Shown here in pieces: positions 24,563 to 38,500 of a DNA stretch of 64,000 nt. The notes under the pieces are model-generated. The model saw only the letters and a program-made list of their open reading frames with translations. It searched no databases and was not told the DNA's origin. The translations under genes and the position numbers were made by a program. How positions within the stretch are numbered: position 1 is the stretch's first letter; each line of letters opens with the position of its first letter. The DNA comes from Phoronis australis (taxonomy: Eukaryota; Phoronida; Phoronidae), in contig NMRA01000260.1 of the NCBI GenBank assembly GCA_002633005.1, positions 499,292-563,291 of the forward strand. Reading direction: 5' to 3'.

Positions 24563-25134
24563 CGCCAACCCGCGATGTGTTTTCTTTTAAGCGAGAGGCA
24601 TATCTCGGATTATAGTAAAATTGAATCATGGACGGCAAAAATTTAGATTTAAAATAACATTTCCAAAACTGATTCAAAATTCCATGTTAAAGATTCTAAT
24701 TTCAAAACCAAAATTCAAAATCGAAGCATGGATAGGGTTCAAAATAACAAATATAGAAAATAAATACCAATTTCAAACTTCTATGAAAATTATGTAATCC
24801 CTGAAATAGATTTCCTGTGCCCTTGTATTTCACGCGTTACTTCTAAGGACCAGGTAGGAATTGCGCATGTTACGTCATTAAATCAACAGCTTGGTGTTTT
24901 CTGGGCTGCCCAAATGCAATTGTTGGTGGGAGTCTCGAGCAGTGTTAATATGCTTAGAAGTAATTCGCTAATTTACTATCCCGTTGGACAAACACGCGAG
25001 TGCCATGGGTGTTATGTAATCCGTTTAATCCCCGTGTTCGCAGGCAGTCGATACAACAGTAAGAATATAGGTCACGGAAGCCGGACCGTTATTATTTGCG
25101 AGGGAACTTACGTTTCGGCGGGCGTGAATCGAAC

Positions 25135-25183
25135 ATGTCTCGAATAATCCTGTCGCTAGGGCTCTGTTATCTCTTCATTGCAG
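25135..25183 (+). other. redundant copy of gene B exon 1 (left contig)
   Basis: ATG through the split Val codon with donor GTATGT, reading MSRIILSLGLCYLFIA. It differs from the copy in use at two residues (Y for F, A for T), a plausible allelic difference. Confidence 0.8.
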
Positions 25184-25457
25184 GTATGTTTTATATTGCA
25201 CAAGCACCTCTCAGAAACAAGTGGATGGTTCTAGTAATGTACATTTACCCCCTTTTATTGGTTTGAGCACTCATTTGCATTACCGTTAACATTAAATGTT
25301 AAATGTACAGGCCGTAGCAAATCAATCAAAAAAAATAATTTTCAGTACCCGATCTTTTCGTTTTCAGTAAAGATAAGGTGTTGTTTGTCACGACGATGTA
25401 TATTACACGATTAATAGTGAGGGGAGTTCGGCAGTTTTAATTCATCGCTAATTTTTT

Positions 25458-25458
25458 N
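25458..25458. other. assembly gap (single N) between the two copies
   Basis: The N falls exactly at the junction of the 4.4-kb copies. This implies two contigs placed end to end without recognising that they overlap. Confidence 0.9.
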
Positions 25459-26207
25459 GGCCGAAAATGAGTGAAAAACACGCAAGCAGTGGACATTAGT
25501 TGAGTCCCTATTTGGAACTGGGTCTCAGGACTGTTCGTTTAGTAGTGAGGAAGTGCGGATTTGTTGACAGAATATGGTTACAGACAATAACCTACACCTC
25601 AGATAAATTATATTAAAAACATTGTCCAATCTGTTTTAAACAACAGTACACGCCAACTGTAATGCGACAAAATACCATTTTGCCGCCATGACGTGTAATG
25701 ACCCGTCATGACATTTACCACCACCACTACCACCACAACCAGGCGTGCGTTCAGTAGACGGTAGGACCTACGCTAGGACTTAGCTAAAATCTAGTCAAAG
25801 ACACGTGTCCTCATTTAAGATACACGGCAATATCTCACGTAATCTCGCGAAGTCTTGCTTTTTATCGAGGTCCTAGAGTTAGTGAACGGGAGGCTGTACT
25901 GCTATTTTTCATTATTCTACATGTAGCTGGAGTGAACATGAATTCCAAAGGCGCTCAGCCGTCATGGCAGGAAATACCGGATCATCTTGTCCGAATACAG
26001 TATATTTGGCGTGTAATTTACACCAAATAAAACGAAAATTGAAAAGAGTACCCAAATTCTCTTTAATTTCGTGATTTCCTCTAATTTCATAAATTGCCTA
26101 CATCGGTCTTGTATTGTTTGGGAAAAGGGAATAATATTTTAAGAAGTAAGCAATGTTGTAAGCTTAAAATTACCAGTCAATAGGTGCATTTTGTCTCAGA
26201 GACTTAC

Positions 26208-26256
26208 CTGTAACTAAAAGACAACATAGCCACAACGATAGGGTTGTTCGAGACAT
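26208..26256 (-). other. redundant copy of gene A exon 1 (right contig)
   Basis: Same exon as 21782-21830 with one residue changed (MSRT for MSRI) and an intact GTAAGT donor. In the scaffold as given it is followed on the minus strand by the left contig. Confidence 0.8.
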
Positions 26257-26432
26257 GTTCCTTTCGTCCGTTGATATATGTGATTCTGTTGCTCAGAGTT
26301 GACCTGGGATTTGCCGCTTGTAAAATAACCAAAGCCTTCTACGACATCATTAAATTAATATAAGACTCGCTTAAAGCATTGTGTAATAAATATGGGCTGC
26401 CGTTTTAAGCACATTAATCCTAGTTTTAATGC

Positions 26433-26449
26433 CGCCAAATCATTTGGCG
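26433..26449. promoter_or_regulatory. 17-bp palindrome, right copy
   Basis: Unchanged copy of the palindrome, at the same distance from the redundant gene A exon 1. Confidence 0.6.
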
Positions 26450-29400
26450 TCATTGATTCTTGCCATCAATTTCCTAAAATTAAGCCAATTTTATATAAAC
26501 TGAAGAGAGAGATAAAATTTCTCTGTTGGACATGTCAGTCGGCTAGAACAACAATTTCGAACACAAAAATGATTTGCGGATATCTGCCCTACCTGCCTCT
26601 CGACTTATTTGTCGAAGTCGCGGTCACAGTCGCACTTTTTATGAACAGTTTCATAAACATAATGTAAGTGTATAAAGGGAACCTTATTCGGGCGTTTCGT
26701 CATTCCTGTTGCCGTGTCAATTCAATTGTCCGTAGATAAAATGTCCTTCTCATAAATTCTATGGTGAACGAAGATGTCATTTAGAACACGGGACACCTTG
26801 ATGACTGAAGTTTTGAGACGATATCATTGTCGGGACCTGAATTATTTTGAGGAGACGACTGGGCTGAAACAATATGTACATTCAACGGTAGAAAGAATTG
26901 GTGAAATATTCTTAAGGTTGAGTGAAAAGACGTGGGCCACCATGAATTGAAGGGAAACTTTCAAAGAAATGGTATAAACGGCCATCCATAATTGACAATC
27001 AGGAACAAATTTTTACCCCATGTTAACCTTGCCTGGTGAAATTAAAGTCATTTTTAAACTAACTGTTACGGTCAATGCTCGTAACTAATAGTAATGAATG
27101 GGAACGTGGTTTTATTTCACCTAACAGACCTCTGGCCCACATTACAAAAGTGTAATAAATTGCGATCAATAAGGTAGCGTTTAGTACAATAAGCTGACAA
27201 CAGGATATTGAAGGTTTAGAAATATTAAGTAGAGCGACGGAAAGCCATTGTGTTATATCCAGGGCAAAATGGACTGAGAAGGTTGCACGATCAAAGAAAG
27301 ATTTATGCAGCATAGATTCTAGTTATTTTCCAACCGCAAAGTTTTACGTATGCAAAAGGCTTTGGAACTGGAAAACGACACCTTGATTTCAGATCAAGAA
27401 AAAGTACAAGACGTGACCTCGAAATTTTAGGAAAAACTTTATAAGCCTTTGACAGTTAGATTTGGAATTTCAATAAAGTTTTGTTCCATTTTATTCCAAA
27501 GATTCAATTACGAGTTGGCTAAGACTGTTAAGTTTTGGTTAAGACTCTTAAGTGTTGGTTAAGACTATTAAGGCCAAGCAAAAGCAAACCAACGACATTT
27601 AAATACATGTAGGCATTTGTGAGTTTATATATACTCACCAATGCATACACATATTTTAATGTCACTGGTTGGCAATACTTTTTAGATGGTTCTCAGCGTA
27701 CAAGTTTTTTCGACGCGTGCGAGCTACTTAGAAAGTTCTGACTGAATACGCAGCGGCATCTGGGTCTCGGGTCTAATCATTTTACTGGAAGCCGATATTT
27801 TGAAGTGATATAAGTGTTTTTATCTCTTAATTCTATTTTGTTATGGCTGCCATGAAAAGTTACGTTGGAAACATACAGCAGTAGTGAATTTTGTAATTGT
27901 TTCAAGTCACTGTTTCAAGCCTGTGTAATCGTGCAACTTATCAACAACTGGACCAATTAGTTATCCAATGAGATAACGTCAAATAAGTGTAAGCACTGTT
28001 TATAAACTACTTTGCATGACAGCGTTTTCCTATTCAGTGACTTAACCGGATGTAGGAGGTTCTGAGCGTGTGATAACATCTAGCTTCAGTCTTTGTTAAC
28101 TGCCAAGCACACACTTTTGTCTGTTATGACAACAAGCAGGCCATTTCTTTACCAGGCGTATTCAGACCACGTGTGAACACAATCATAATGACGGAGTGGA
28201 TTGGTTGCAGTTGGGCGATTTTGGCGATTCAAAAGTTATAAACATGATCAAAATTTGACGAAGATTTCAGAAATGCTATTGGTTTATGTTCAGATATGTT
28301 ATAATTTAAATTTCATTTTTAACAGCACAGCCCAATCAGGGTAGATACGATATTAGTGGAGATTAGACTAAACAATTATCGAACAAAATAGAGCTGGCCC
28401 TTCAACCATGAATGTCAGAATTGAGTTAATCAGTCTTGTAAATAATGGCTACAGGGGTAAACTTCTCAACTTGTTGTTGGGCTATAGAATCGAACAAGTT
28501 GGGAGCAACGGGAAAACGTCGTGATGCAAATTTGGAGTCTTGTTTTGGTTGGATAAGATTGATCCTTAGTTAGGTCTTTGCTGTATTTTTCACTTATTTT
28601 GCTGATAAATTTTGATCATTTTCAGATTGATGACGAAGTACATGTAGGTTATGGGAAACTGAAGGTGAAAGGGAACAGTAGGTATGTGTGCTAGATTGTT
28701 GTACCAGAACTGGGTCTTGTAAGAACACATTTGCGTGCAGCATGTCATTCGGATTTACACAGTTGTTCAGTGCTTTTGGGGAAACATTCTGTAATGAAGT
28801 GTATGACTCAATACATGTTCAGTAAAACCTTTTAATAAAAATACAAGCAAGTTGATTTGGCGTAAATTTTAAACTGAAATATTTATATATTTTTATATAG
28901 TTTTAAGACAAGTCTATCAATCATCGTTTTACAAAAAGAAAAGAGCCGCGATTATTCGGAGATCGCGGCCCGCCAACCCGTGATGTGTTTTCTTTTAAGC
29001 GAGAGGCATATCTCGGATTATAGTAAAATTGAATCATGGACGGCAAAAATTTAGATTTAAAATAACATCTCCAAAACTGATTCAAAATTCCATGTTAAAG
29101 ATTCTAATTTCAAAACCAAAATTCAAAATCGAAGCATGGATAGGGTTCAAAATAACAAATATAGAAAATAAATACCAATTTCAATCTTCTATGAAAATTA
29201 TGTAATCCCTGAACCTGATTTCCTGTGCCCTTGTATTTCACGCGTTACTTCTAAGGACCAGGTAGGAATTGCGCATGTTACGTCATTAAATCAACAGCTT
29301 TGTGTTTTCTGGGCTGCCCAAATGCAATTGTTGGTGGGAGTCTCGAGCACTGTTAATATGCTTAGAAGTAATTCGCTAATTTACTATCCCGTTGGACAAA

Positions 29401-29542
29401 CACGCGAGTGCCATGGGTGTTATGTAATCCGTTTAATCCCCGTGTTCGCAGGCAGTCGATACAACAGTAAGAATATAGGTCGCGGAAGCCGGACCGTTAT
29501 TATTTGCGAGGGAACTTACGTTTCGGCGGGCGTGAATCGAAC

Positions 29543-29591
29543 ATGTCTCGAATAATCCTGTCGCTAGGGCTCTGTTTTCTCTTCATTACAG
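29543..29591 (+). CDS. Gene B exon 1 (signal peptide)
   Basis: MSRIILSLGLCFLFIT plus the first base of a split Val codon, donor GTATGT. It is the first ATG in its frame and lies on the same contig as the remaining gene B exons. Confidence 0.85.
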
Positions 29592-32500
29592 GTATGTTTT
29601 ATATTGCACAAGCACCTCTCAGAAACAAGTGGATGGTTCTAGTAATGTACATTTACCCCCCTTTTATTGGTTTGAGCACTCATTTGCATTACCGTTAACA
29701 TTAAATGTTAAATGTACAGGCCGTAGCAAATCAAACAAAAAAAATAATTTTCAGTACCCGATCTTTTCGTTTTCAGTAAAGATTAAGTGTTGTTTGTCAC
29801 GACGATGTATATTACACGAATAATAGTGAGGGGAGTTCGGCAGTTTTAATTCATCGCTAATTTTTTAAATTTGCATATTTTGTTCTTTAGTCTTTGCATA
29901 CTAGAATTTGAAAAGTGTGAATGTCGCCGAATTCGTTTTTCTCTTACAATCGTTACTCAAGTTCCAAACGAAGGGATCTCCACCGGCACGAGAGATGTGA
30001 ATTCTCCACGGGTTTCATAAAAGCCACCTGTTATTAAATTAATGACTGAAATCTTTTTGAAAACTGATTAATTGTGTTGTACGATGTCAACTTTAAGTTT
30101 GAAACAAACAGCTTTATTTATATTTCACAGGTTAATGATTTTTACGTCGGCAAAAGCAAACGTTTTCTTTTTTGAATTGTATTACCTCAATCATGATTGT
30201 TATCGTTTAGGCTTCTACTCAAAAAGATGCATTGTTAATTTTGTCCATATTTTATGTTGATGACCATTATGTTTTCTATGAGTAGGAACAAAGTTAAGGC
30301 AACCCAAACATCTTTTTTGAGACATTTCACCGCCCTTCTCAAAAGCGTGCCAATTTCTAGATCACGATCACCCCGTTGCATTTCACTAGATGTCGCTAAT
30401 GTTCTTGGGATTACAAGAGAGGTTAAGTTAATGTTCAGAATCTAGAAGTTACTTCACACTTTCTCCTCTTGGGTGTGCCTATTGTTTACTAGGACGTCAT
30501 TGATTAAACACACGACACTTTTCGTTGTTGACAGTCTTTCTTCCGTTTCGTTCATGTGTTCGGAATAAAACACTATTCTGAACGGAACATAGATGAAGTA
30601 ACTGACCTAGCGACATAATTAAACGGTACTCGATATTTCGAAACTTGACGTCATAGTAAATGTCTGCTCTATGATGAAACAACAGCAGCTCAACGCACAA
30701 TCAACATTTTTAAATTGAATGATGAATCATTTGAAATAGGGAATTCAAGTCGTGACAACATACGGGTCAAGTCAGTCGCAGCGTCAACATTTTGCTCCCT
30801 GCAATGGCGCAAGTGGCTGACTGGGAGAGTGTGGAGTTTGCAAAAATTTTCCTCACCGAAAATCTTACCCCGCATTACCAGAAGAATTAACATTCTTGTT
30901 GAAAAAACAACAAAAAGTTTGTGGCATTTCCTCGTACGAGCACATTAGTACGAGTACATAATAGCATAGTAAACATTTTATTTCGTCTATAAAATTTATA
31001 GCTGCTGTGGCAGGCACTCTTGCGTTACACGTCATCAGTTCTGCACACGACACGTGGTTAGCATTAGGACGTCTCGTACTGAACTAGAAATTTGTAATTA
31101 GTTTAAGACAAGAAAAGGTTTCAAATATAAGATAGCAATTAATTTTATACAGAAGATAAAGAATCGATCGAAGTTTTAACTTTATAAAATAATCGATTGC
31201 CTTCCTTGGAAAAACGAACATTGAGTAACGCCTACAATCGTAGATTTCTGGTCGCGCTCAACTCGAGACGTACAAAAGTGCTTCAAACTCACAGTCTTGA
31301 AAGAGACATGGAACGCAAAAACTCCTAAGAATATCTTTAAACCAGGTCTCGGCCAATCTACATGTACTTCTTGGGGGTGCTAGCGTGAGAGTTATTCGCA
31401 TTGCAAAAATGAAAATTTATTTCAAACATGTGCCAGTTTACCAGTTATCCTTCATATTCGGTTATCTTATTTTACCGCGAATCTTATACAAATGTAAATT
31501 ACCACGTGCAACCGCTGCATTTTCATTCAAGGTTATCCGTTTGCCATAATTTCCCCCAGATATTTCCAAATCAACAGACCGCTGTACGTTTGGCATCATG
31601 AAACAAGTTTAACGATATGCATGCAAGCCCAAGTGTGGGAGTATCCTCTGCGAAAAATGACATGATAACCCAGCACATTCATCGAATTTATGACTTTCAC
31701 AAAATACAATGGTGAGGGGAAAGTAAAGCTTTACTAATTTTAGTTCTAAATCGAATATTGTAATTGAACGGGTCTGTACGTCTGTGGTGTTTACTCGTGA
31801 TGAGAAGGGTTGAGCGTCTTGTCTGAAGAACTTTTTCAGAATTTATACATGCACATGTAGTAGTTCTGAGGCGCTGTAGAGCTTGGGTCACAGACGAAAA
31901 AATCAAGGTCTGGATGGTAGCAAATCACTGTAAGGCCGGGCGGTTTCACAGTCGTGTTCACTCAGATCATTGTCGAAATTCCGCTCGTCACGTATACCGC
32001 TTACCTTTTCGCAAGAGTTTAAGTTAAAGATATGAGAATAAATATAAGGTGAAGAAGACACACTGCTTATCTAAGTTTATCAAAGGAAAATACCCAACTT
32101 TTCATTATACCTGACCCCTATTATTTGGAACATTACCCTATTTGGTAAATGTCTTCAACGAAAGGCTCGGATTTTGATTATACATTTTAGTTATACTCTT
32201 GACCTCACAGTTACACCGTGTACGTTTTGTTTTCTTATAGCCAGTTTAGTCGTCAACATTGTCTAGCTGTCTATTTTTGTAGTGGCTTTAAGTGTCAACA
32301 CTCTTGACAAGGAACTGACGAAGAAGATTCTGGAAGGTTATGAAACGTCAACCCGTCCCACTGACACTTTTCAAGATGCTGTGAACGTGACGATGGAAAT
32401 AGGGCTGCGAGAATTGTCGGAATTGGTACGAAGCATAAGTCATGTTGAGAGTTTGTGTTACCCTAGAGCCACTTTTGCCTTAATGGAGCATCTTGACCCC

Positions 32501-35500
32501 TATCAGCCGAAAGTAATGTACTCTATACGTGCAGCTCGTTCTAATGTTTGTTTTATGGCAAGTCGTATTGTTGACGGAGCAAGATGTACTCGAGAAATAT
32601 TACGTCACTGGTGAGGGTGTCTCAAATATCAATTACTGGACGTGCCCACGAAAAGGATATGCAGATTAGTTGGATAGCCACGGGTACCTTTCCACGTCAT
32701 GGGGATGGGGAAAAGTCATGATTCATTCAAAGTCCATTCAGATAACCGAATCATTGCACGACTTTGTCCACGAACTTGAATAATGACACCCGGGAGAGCG
32801 AGGCCTGTTAAAAGTATTGCTTTTCGAAAGATTTATGAACTAGCTTGTCTAACGGTGGCAAGAATGTCATTGCCAATACATTCAGAAATATCACAATCTC
32901 AGTTTTCTTCCTGAGAGCCAACTGTGGCTCAGTTTTGGAGTGAGCATTAAGATGCCGATGTTGTCCTAAAAATCCGGTCCTTGGCGAGGTTTACAATGAT
33001 CAGTATTTATACTGTTAGGCAATCCTCGATGCCAAGAATAATTTCATGAATAATCTAAGCTAGTGCGTTTTGTGCCCAAGCAACCCCTAAATAGTCACGT
33101 ACACTTCTCACAAAATTATTATCAAGTCCTGTGTTGGCCACTACTGTAACAAAAATATACTTTTCCTGTTATTACCAGGTCCCCAGAGAGCCCAATATAA
33201 GAACTTATTCTCCCCCACACGAGTGCGCACCTGCTATACGCATGCTAAATCTAGGTCGTGGGCCCGAGTGCCCATTAAGTCTGAGAGTGCTCATATGTTC
33301 TGCAATTGTCAGGCAAACTAGACCTCTGATCCGCTGTCTGCGAAAGGAGTTCCACACCAGTGAAATGCTGTCAGAGTGCAAAATACCTACAATGTCAAAT
33401 ACCGGCATACGTTCTGGTCATCACCACTTTCGTCTTGCCCCATTGCATGGGCGGCGCACCATAGGGGGCTGGGGGGTTATAGTCCGCCACTTTTTTCAGT
33501 GCGCCGTCTCTCGTGGTCTATAGACAGAGCACCACAGGGGGGATGAGGGGGCTTTAGCTGCCCCACTTTTTTCAGTGCTACGCCGCCCATGCATTATCAC
33601 GGCAGTTTTCACTTTAAAGCAGCCCCATCCCAAATGTTACCTTACATGGACCCGCCCAGGACAACTTCTTGCAAAGAAAATAAATATTTCGTCGCCGAAA
33701 AGGTTTTTTCCCACATCTCAAAAAGCAAATGCTAGATTTTCTTTACATTTCCACCAATAAGTACGTGGAGCGTCGTCAGAGGAATTTGATGGCCGTGATT
33801 TCACTTTAAATGTTACTTCCAGAAATTCCATTTTTGAAATAAAAAGATGTAGATACCGTATACAGCAATCTCAAGATGGACGCCTCTTGATTTTTTCAAT
33901 GCTTTCCTCATGGCTAAGATGGTTGCATGGATACAATTCTTAAGTGGCATATCGAAGTTTTCAGTCATTCCTTGACCTCACCCCCTTGCCTGCTTAAAAG
34001 AGTAAGTTTAATGGTTTTCCACAGACTCTGGGTGAGTGTAACCGGATGCTCAAAAACTCAGTTACATCGGTCAAAACTGTTTCCTATCATACTGTAATCG
34101 AAATAATTCCTCGTGTTTGTTGAAAGAACGTTCGAAATGGGCAATGAAACCGTATGGTTTACTCCCTATAAGATTCTACGCATTGTTTCGCGAGTGTGTA
34201 TAAAATGAGCTGGACCATTTAGATGTATGCGATGGAGCATAAACAACGTGAAAAATTTCGCAGTTCGATTGTCATTAAAATGCGCCATTCTTGCAACCAC
34301 AAATACTGTTTGGCCACTGTATTGTTATTAGAATTGGTCTATACTTGCTTCTCGTGTAATATACCTGTCTGCAAGAAATTTGATTGGGAAACTGAAAAAG
34401 CCAACGATACATACACGTAATACACTGGAACTGGCATTCAGCTCAGTCGGTTTGTAGTTTAAATGGTAAACGATCGCCGACCTCGGGACTTCCAATTACG
34501 AATCGGACATTATCGGTTTTATAGCCCAAAACTGAGTTTTGTGGGATATTTGTGGGCATGATAAACATTTTCTGGTTATTGGCTTTGACCAGGGATTTGA
34601 AACGACAAAATACAGTGTACGTGTTTTTGTGATTTAATTACAAATCACCAATTTTCACCGTACATGTAATCTGCCAGACATACTCTTGAATCAAACCCGG
34701 TTTCTTTACCACTGAAATACGCTCCAGGATAGCTCAAACCTTATTCACAAAAATTGTCCATTTTTACAATATTTCACATGTGTCTAGCAAAGTACCTTGA
34801 TTCTCGAGGAAATTCAAATAATATATATACATATATATACCGTGCAGTGAGAAAAAAGATTTAGCAGAACCACCTTGAAAACGCACGATCACATTAATAT
34901 TTGCTTACAACTTATCCGACGTCAAAGGTTACATGGGTGTCACTCAAGTCGAATCCGGCTCCCGCCAGGTACAGAACAGCTTCGTAAGTACCCTCAGGCG
35001 TTTCATTCACCGAGTCGACAAAATATTGAACCAACGAGGTGTACATATGATAGAAAGGTGCGAGGAAAACAAAGGCAAAACGTACTTTTGATCATGAGGG
35101 ACTTGTGTGTCTACATGTACATGCATACGACCGTAAAAAACCACGAGTCTCCTCTCGCCTCTGTGGTCCCGAACACAGCAAGTTGTAAAGAGAGATAAAT
35201 CTTCTCCAAATTCCTGTTTCGATCATGCTAACGACATGTCTTAACCACCGACTCGATTTTTGTTAGTCATTTCTTACTTGGTTTCGTATCAGTCTCCCGG
35301 CACATGACGTGTGTCTACAACAATGAACTGCGACATATTTTTAAGTCGATCAATCAACACCAACAATTGATCCCACCTCGTGTCTGGGGGCGATACATTT
35401 AAATGGTAGTTAAGTTAATTAAGCAGTGCAAATTCAGTTGACATTACGAGTGAATGTTGAAATAGCTAACATGGTTTAGGCATATGTAGGTTATATTGAA

Positions 35501-38500
35501 CGAAAATAAGTTTTCACCGAATAATTAACCGAAGACTTTGAGATTTTCACTCGTCCCATTTTAATAGGCTTTTTCTCGGCTTCGGCAAATCGACCTTATT
35601 TGAACTTAGGAACACGAGTTCTCGAAAACGACGTGGTGGATTTCGCTGAAGCTTTTCAAACTTAATTACAGAAGTTTTTGCCCATAATAGGATCAAAAAA
35701 ACTGACAATCGCCGCACAAATGAAAAAGTTCACATTGATTCAACGTTTCGTCTATTCATTACACATCATCAGGCTACAAACAATAAGATATCATGTGTCG
35801 ATATACCAATCAGGTTACACTCATTCCATCAAATGAAATGAGTGAGACAACAAGACAGGAAATAGTAATTACTAGTAGGTCATCACCAGAGCTGTAGTCT
35901 CACTGAGCTCTGCATTTTATTCAGAGAGTCAACAGCATGCTGGTTATGAATGGCCAATGACGCTTTAATGTAGAGTAATTCCTTTGTAGGTTCTTTAGAG
36001 ATTATACTGACTGAAATAGCTTGGTGGTTGTTACCATACATGTAGGCATTGTATCAGTAACATCCGCCAAGCTAATTCAGTCAGTGTAATCTTTAAAGAA
36101 CCTATAAAGAAATTACTATACATTAAAGAGTCATTGGCCATTCAGAATCAGCATCCTACTGGTTCTCTGAATAACATGCAGAGTTCAGTGGCAATCATCT
36201 CCTCAATCATTTCACTTCATGGATATAAACGGACTGGTGTATCGATGCTTTATTGTTTATAATCTGATGATGTCTAATAAATAGACAAAATGTTGAATCA
36301 ATGTGAAGTTGTTCATTGGTGCGGCGATTTTCCGTTTTCAAACTTAATATCCATTCATCAATCTCAAAAAGCTGTTAGGATTTTTGATAGAATGGCCTAA
36401 TGTCACCAACACGTCAGTGAATCGGTAAACGTGGACTTAAGTCCTTCTTGTAAACCGTTCAAGGTTCGTTGTCACCATAGACTTCGAGGTTAAGCGGCTA
36501 AGGCATGTGACTCGTGATTTTTTAGCCCGAAGTTTATTGAGGAAACGAATGGGAAAGACTGATCCAGCTGAAACCTGCGCCTTAAGCAGAGAGATTGAAT
36601 GAACTGCAGCCGATGCATTGAATACCGGCTGTAAAGTCTTGATGGACATTTCAAACATTTTGAAGTTTAATTTACTTCTTTATATTTCAGGTACAAAATG
36701 TGCAAATGTTGACAGTAAAAGCATGGATCAGACTCGTGAGTAACTCATCTAGTGGCGGATTTAGAGGGGGCCAAGAGGGCCACGGTCCCCTTAAAATTCT
36801 ACCACATACCATTTGGCAATTCGGGTACGAATTGCTGACTAGCATATGCGCGCATCCAGGGGAGCCCGGGGGGGGGGAGAAGAAACAATTCATAGACCTT
36901 GAACACACCCCGCTTACCGTTTTGTTTTAGTAATAAGGTCCGCAAACCCAAAAATTCGAGACCCCTGCATCCCTACATTTTAGGTTGGGCGCGCGCATGT
37001 GCCAAAATTCTGGTTACTCCTGTGCCCTGCCCCCCTAACTCAAAATCTTGGATTCGCCCCTGTCGTTCTCCTGTCTCCCATTGCATGCAGCGTCTTACAG
37101 AGAAATCATCGATTTAGATCAAGTTGTTGAAACTTTTGCGTTATAAACTTTAAGACGTGTTTTAAGAAGGACCAGAATATGTCCCAATTCTCCTCACACA
37201 TTGTTGTTTCGTTTGTTCCCTAGCGCTTTCACGGAAACTTGATTTTCCCGATGGTGTGTGATGAGAAACAGCGTCAAACCCCAAGAAAGTGTGTTACTTC
37301 AGTATCTAGGCTATGTTAGGCTTTCGTCTTGCTCTACGAACAGTGCAAGGGAAGGATTTCGTCTTGAAAACAGCACACTGTGTAACTTTCTAACTAGAAA
37401 GATGTTTACATCATTAAACTTTCGGAGCAGCAGACAAAGAGGCTCCAACTGTTCTTCTTTCAGTACTGGTATGACGCTTCTCTAACCTGGAATGTGTCCG
37501 ACTACAAAGGTGTTACCAGAACGGAGTTATCCACGGAACAGATTTGGCTTCCCGATATTGTTCTGTTCAACAGGTATCCCTTGACACTTCGATCTGTAGT
37601 CCTTCACATTAGAAAAGTTCTAAGGGAATTCAGATAATTTATGATTATTATTTTGAATTTGCACCTCTCCAATCACAAAATGCAACGTCATCGGCTTTTC
37701 ATATCGACTGGTACATCGTCCAAGTCAGTGTTGCGTAGTCCGTAAAATTAAGATTACGTAAGAACTCGAAAAATAACGCAGGTGAAAGATGAGTGCTTCG
37801 TGGGCTTACTCTTCGCAGCTTGCTTGCATGTTTTAGCAAAATGGCAGCCACTGAAGTGACTGGTCTATTTAGCCTTAGACTCTGGGATATATCAGGAACG
37901 CCATCTGGTGAGATTTTACGATATTAAACTACGACCTGGTTAACAATTTTTCAAAATTTCTCTTAATGCTCCCATTTCTCTTATTTTTCTGAAAAAATAT
38001 TGCTGCTCAACGCTGTTCCTTTGTTGTTAACCTGCATGAGTAATCACACCAGAATTACAGTTCTGCTGTAAACCAAATTAACCGTCGTGTTTAAGTTAGC
38101 AGAGAGCATATTGATCACCGTTGGCGTTTGCCGTCTAGATTATGTAATGCTGTGAGTAACCACTCGAATTCAATCATATATAATGTATTAGATATAAGAA
38201 CTGCATCACTGCACATACAACGATATTCAAGTCCAATGGTCAACTAATTAGTATCTAGCAGTGAGAGTCATTATAAAGACAATCTAAGGTCATGGGTTCA
38301 TACATGTATGCCACATGGCTGGCTTGTGATAAACAAACAGTAAAGCACATGGAGTAATCAGATACATGACAGATTATGACTCAAGTTATGGTAGCTAAGG
38401 TTTCAAAACATGTACTTAATGTGCCACTTGATTTAAATGCACCAGTTGGTCTCATCTTTTATCGTTAAAGAACGAGATTTCTACAGATACACACCGGATC

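Larger units (their letters stand above)
21831..25134. promoter_or_regulatory. shared intergenic region between divergent first exons (left copy)
   Basis: 3.3 kb separates the start codons of genes A and B. It must hold both promoters and 5' UTRs. Visible elements are the 17-bp palindrome near gene A, a GTTAAGTGTTGGTTAAG tandem near 23080, a hairpin at 23143-23229, a GC-rich hairpin at 24536-24562 and a CRE-like TTACGTCATTAA about 265 bp before the gene B start. No convincing TATA box was identified. The right copy is 26257-29542. Confidence 0.6.
21033..25457. repeat. end of left contig, duplicated at 25459-29866
   Basis: From GGCCGAAAAGGAGTG to the TAATTTTTT run just before the N, this 4.4-kb block matches 25459-29866 base for base, with only scattered substitutions and small indels. 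It contains gene A exon 1, the intergenic region and a copy of gene B exon 1. Sequence to its left (19545-21032) is not repeated after the N, as expected for overlapping contig ends. Confidence 0.92.
25459..29866. repeat. start of right contig, near-identical copy of 21033-25457
   Basis: It begins at GGCCGAAAATGAGTG immediately after the N and stays alignable until TAATTTTTT near 29866, where the left copy reaches the N. Differences include a 34-bp segment missing near 28205, a 16-bp segment missing near 26550 and about 16 extra bases near 26610. It holds gene B exon 1 in use (29543-29591) and a redundant gene A exon 1. Confidence 0.92.

Noticed and set aside
24914-25147. Open frame (77 codons) conserved in both copies just upstream of gene B exon 1
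   Set aside because: The copies are probably alleles, so conservation is uninformative. The frame overlaps the expected 5' UTR and gene B exon 1 in another frame.
32426-32614. Continuation of the gene B exon 2 frame past 32425
   Set aside because: The donor GTACGA at 32426 and the exact 143-nt match to gene A exon 2 show that this is intron read-through.
33131-33523. 130-codon open frame in gene B intron 2
   Set aside because: It runs into the inverted-repeat element at 33444 and has no recognisable domain. It probably reflects locally higher GC.
34430-34510. GCTCAGTCGG-like sequence resembling a tRNA A box
   Set aside because: No matching B box or cloverleaf can be drawn.
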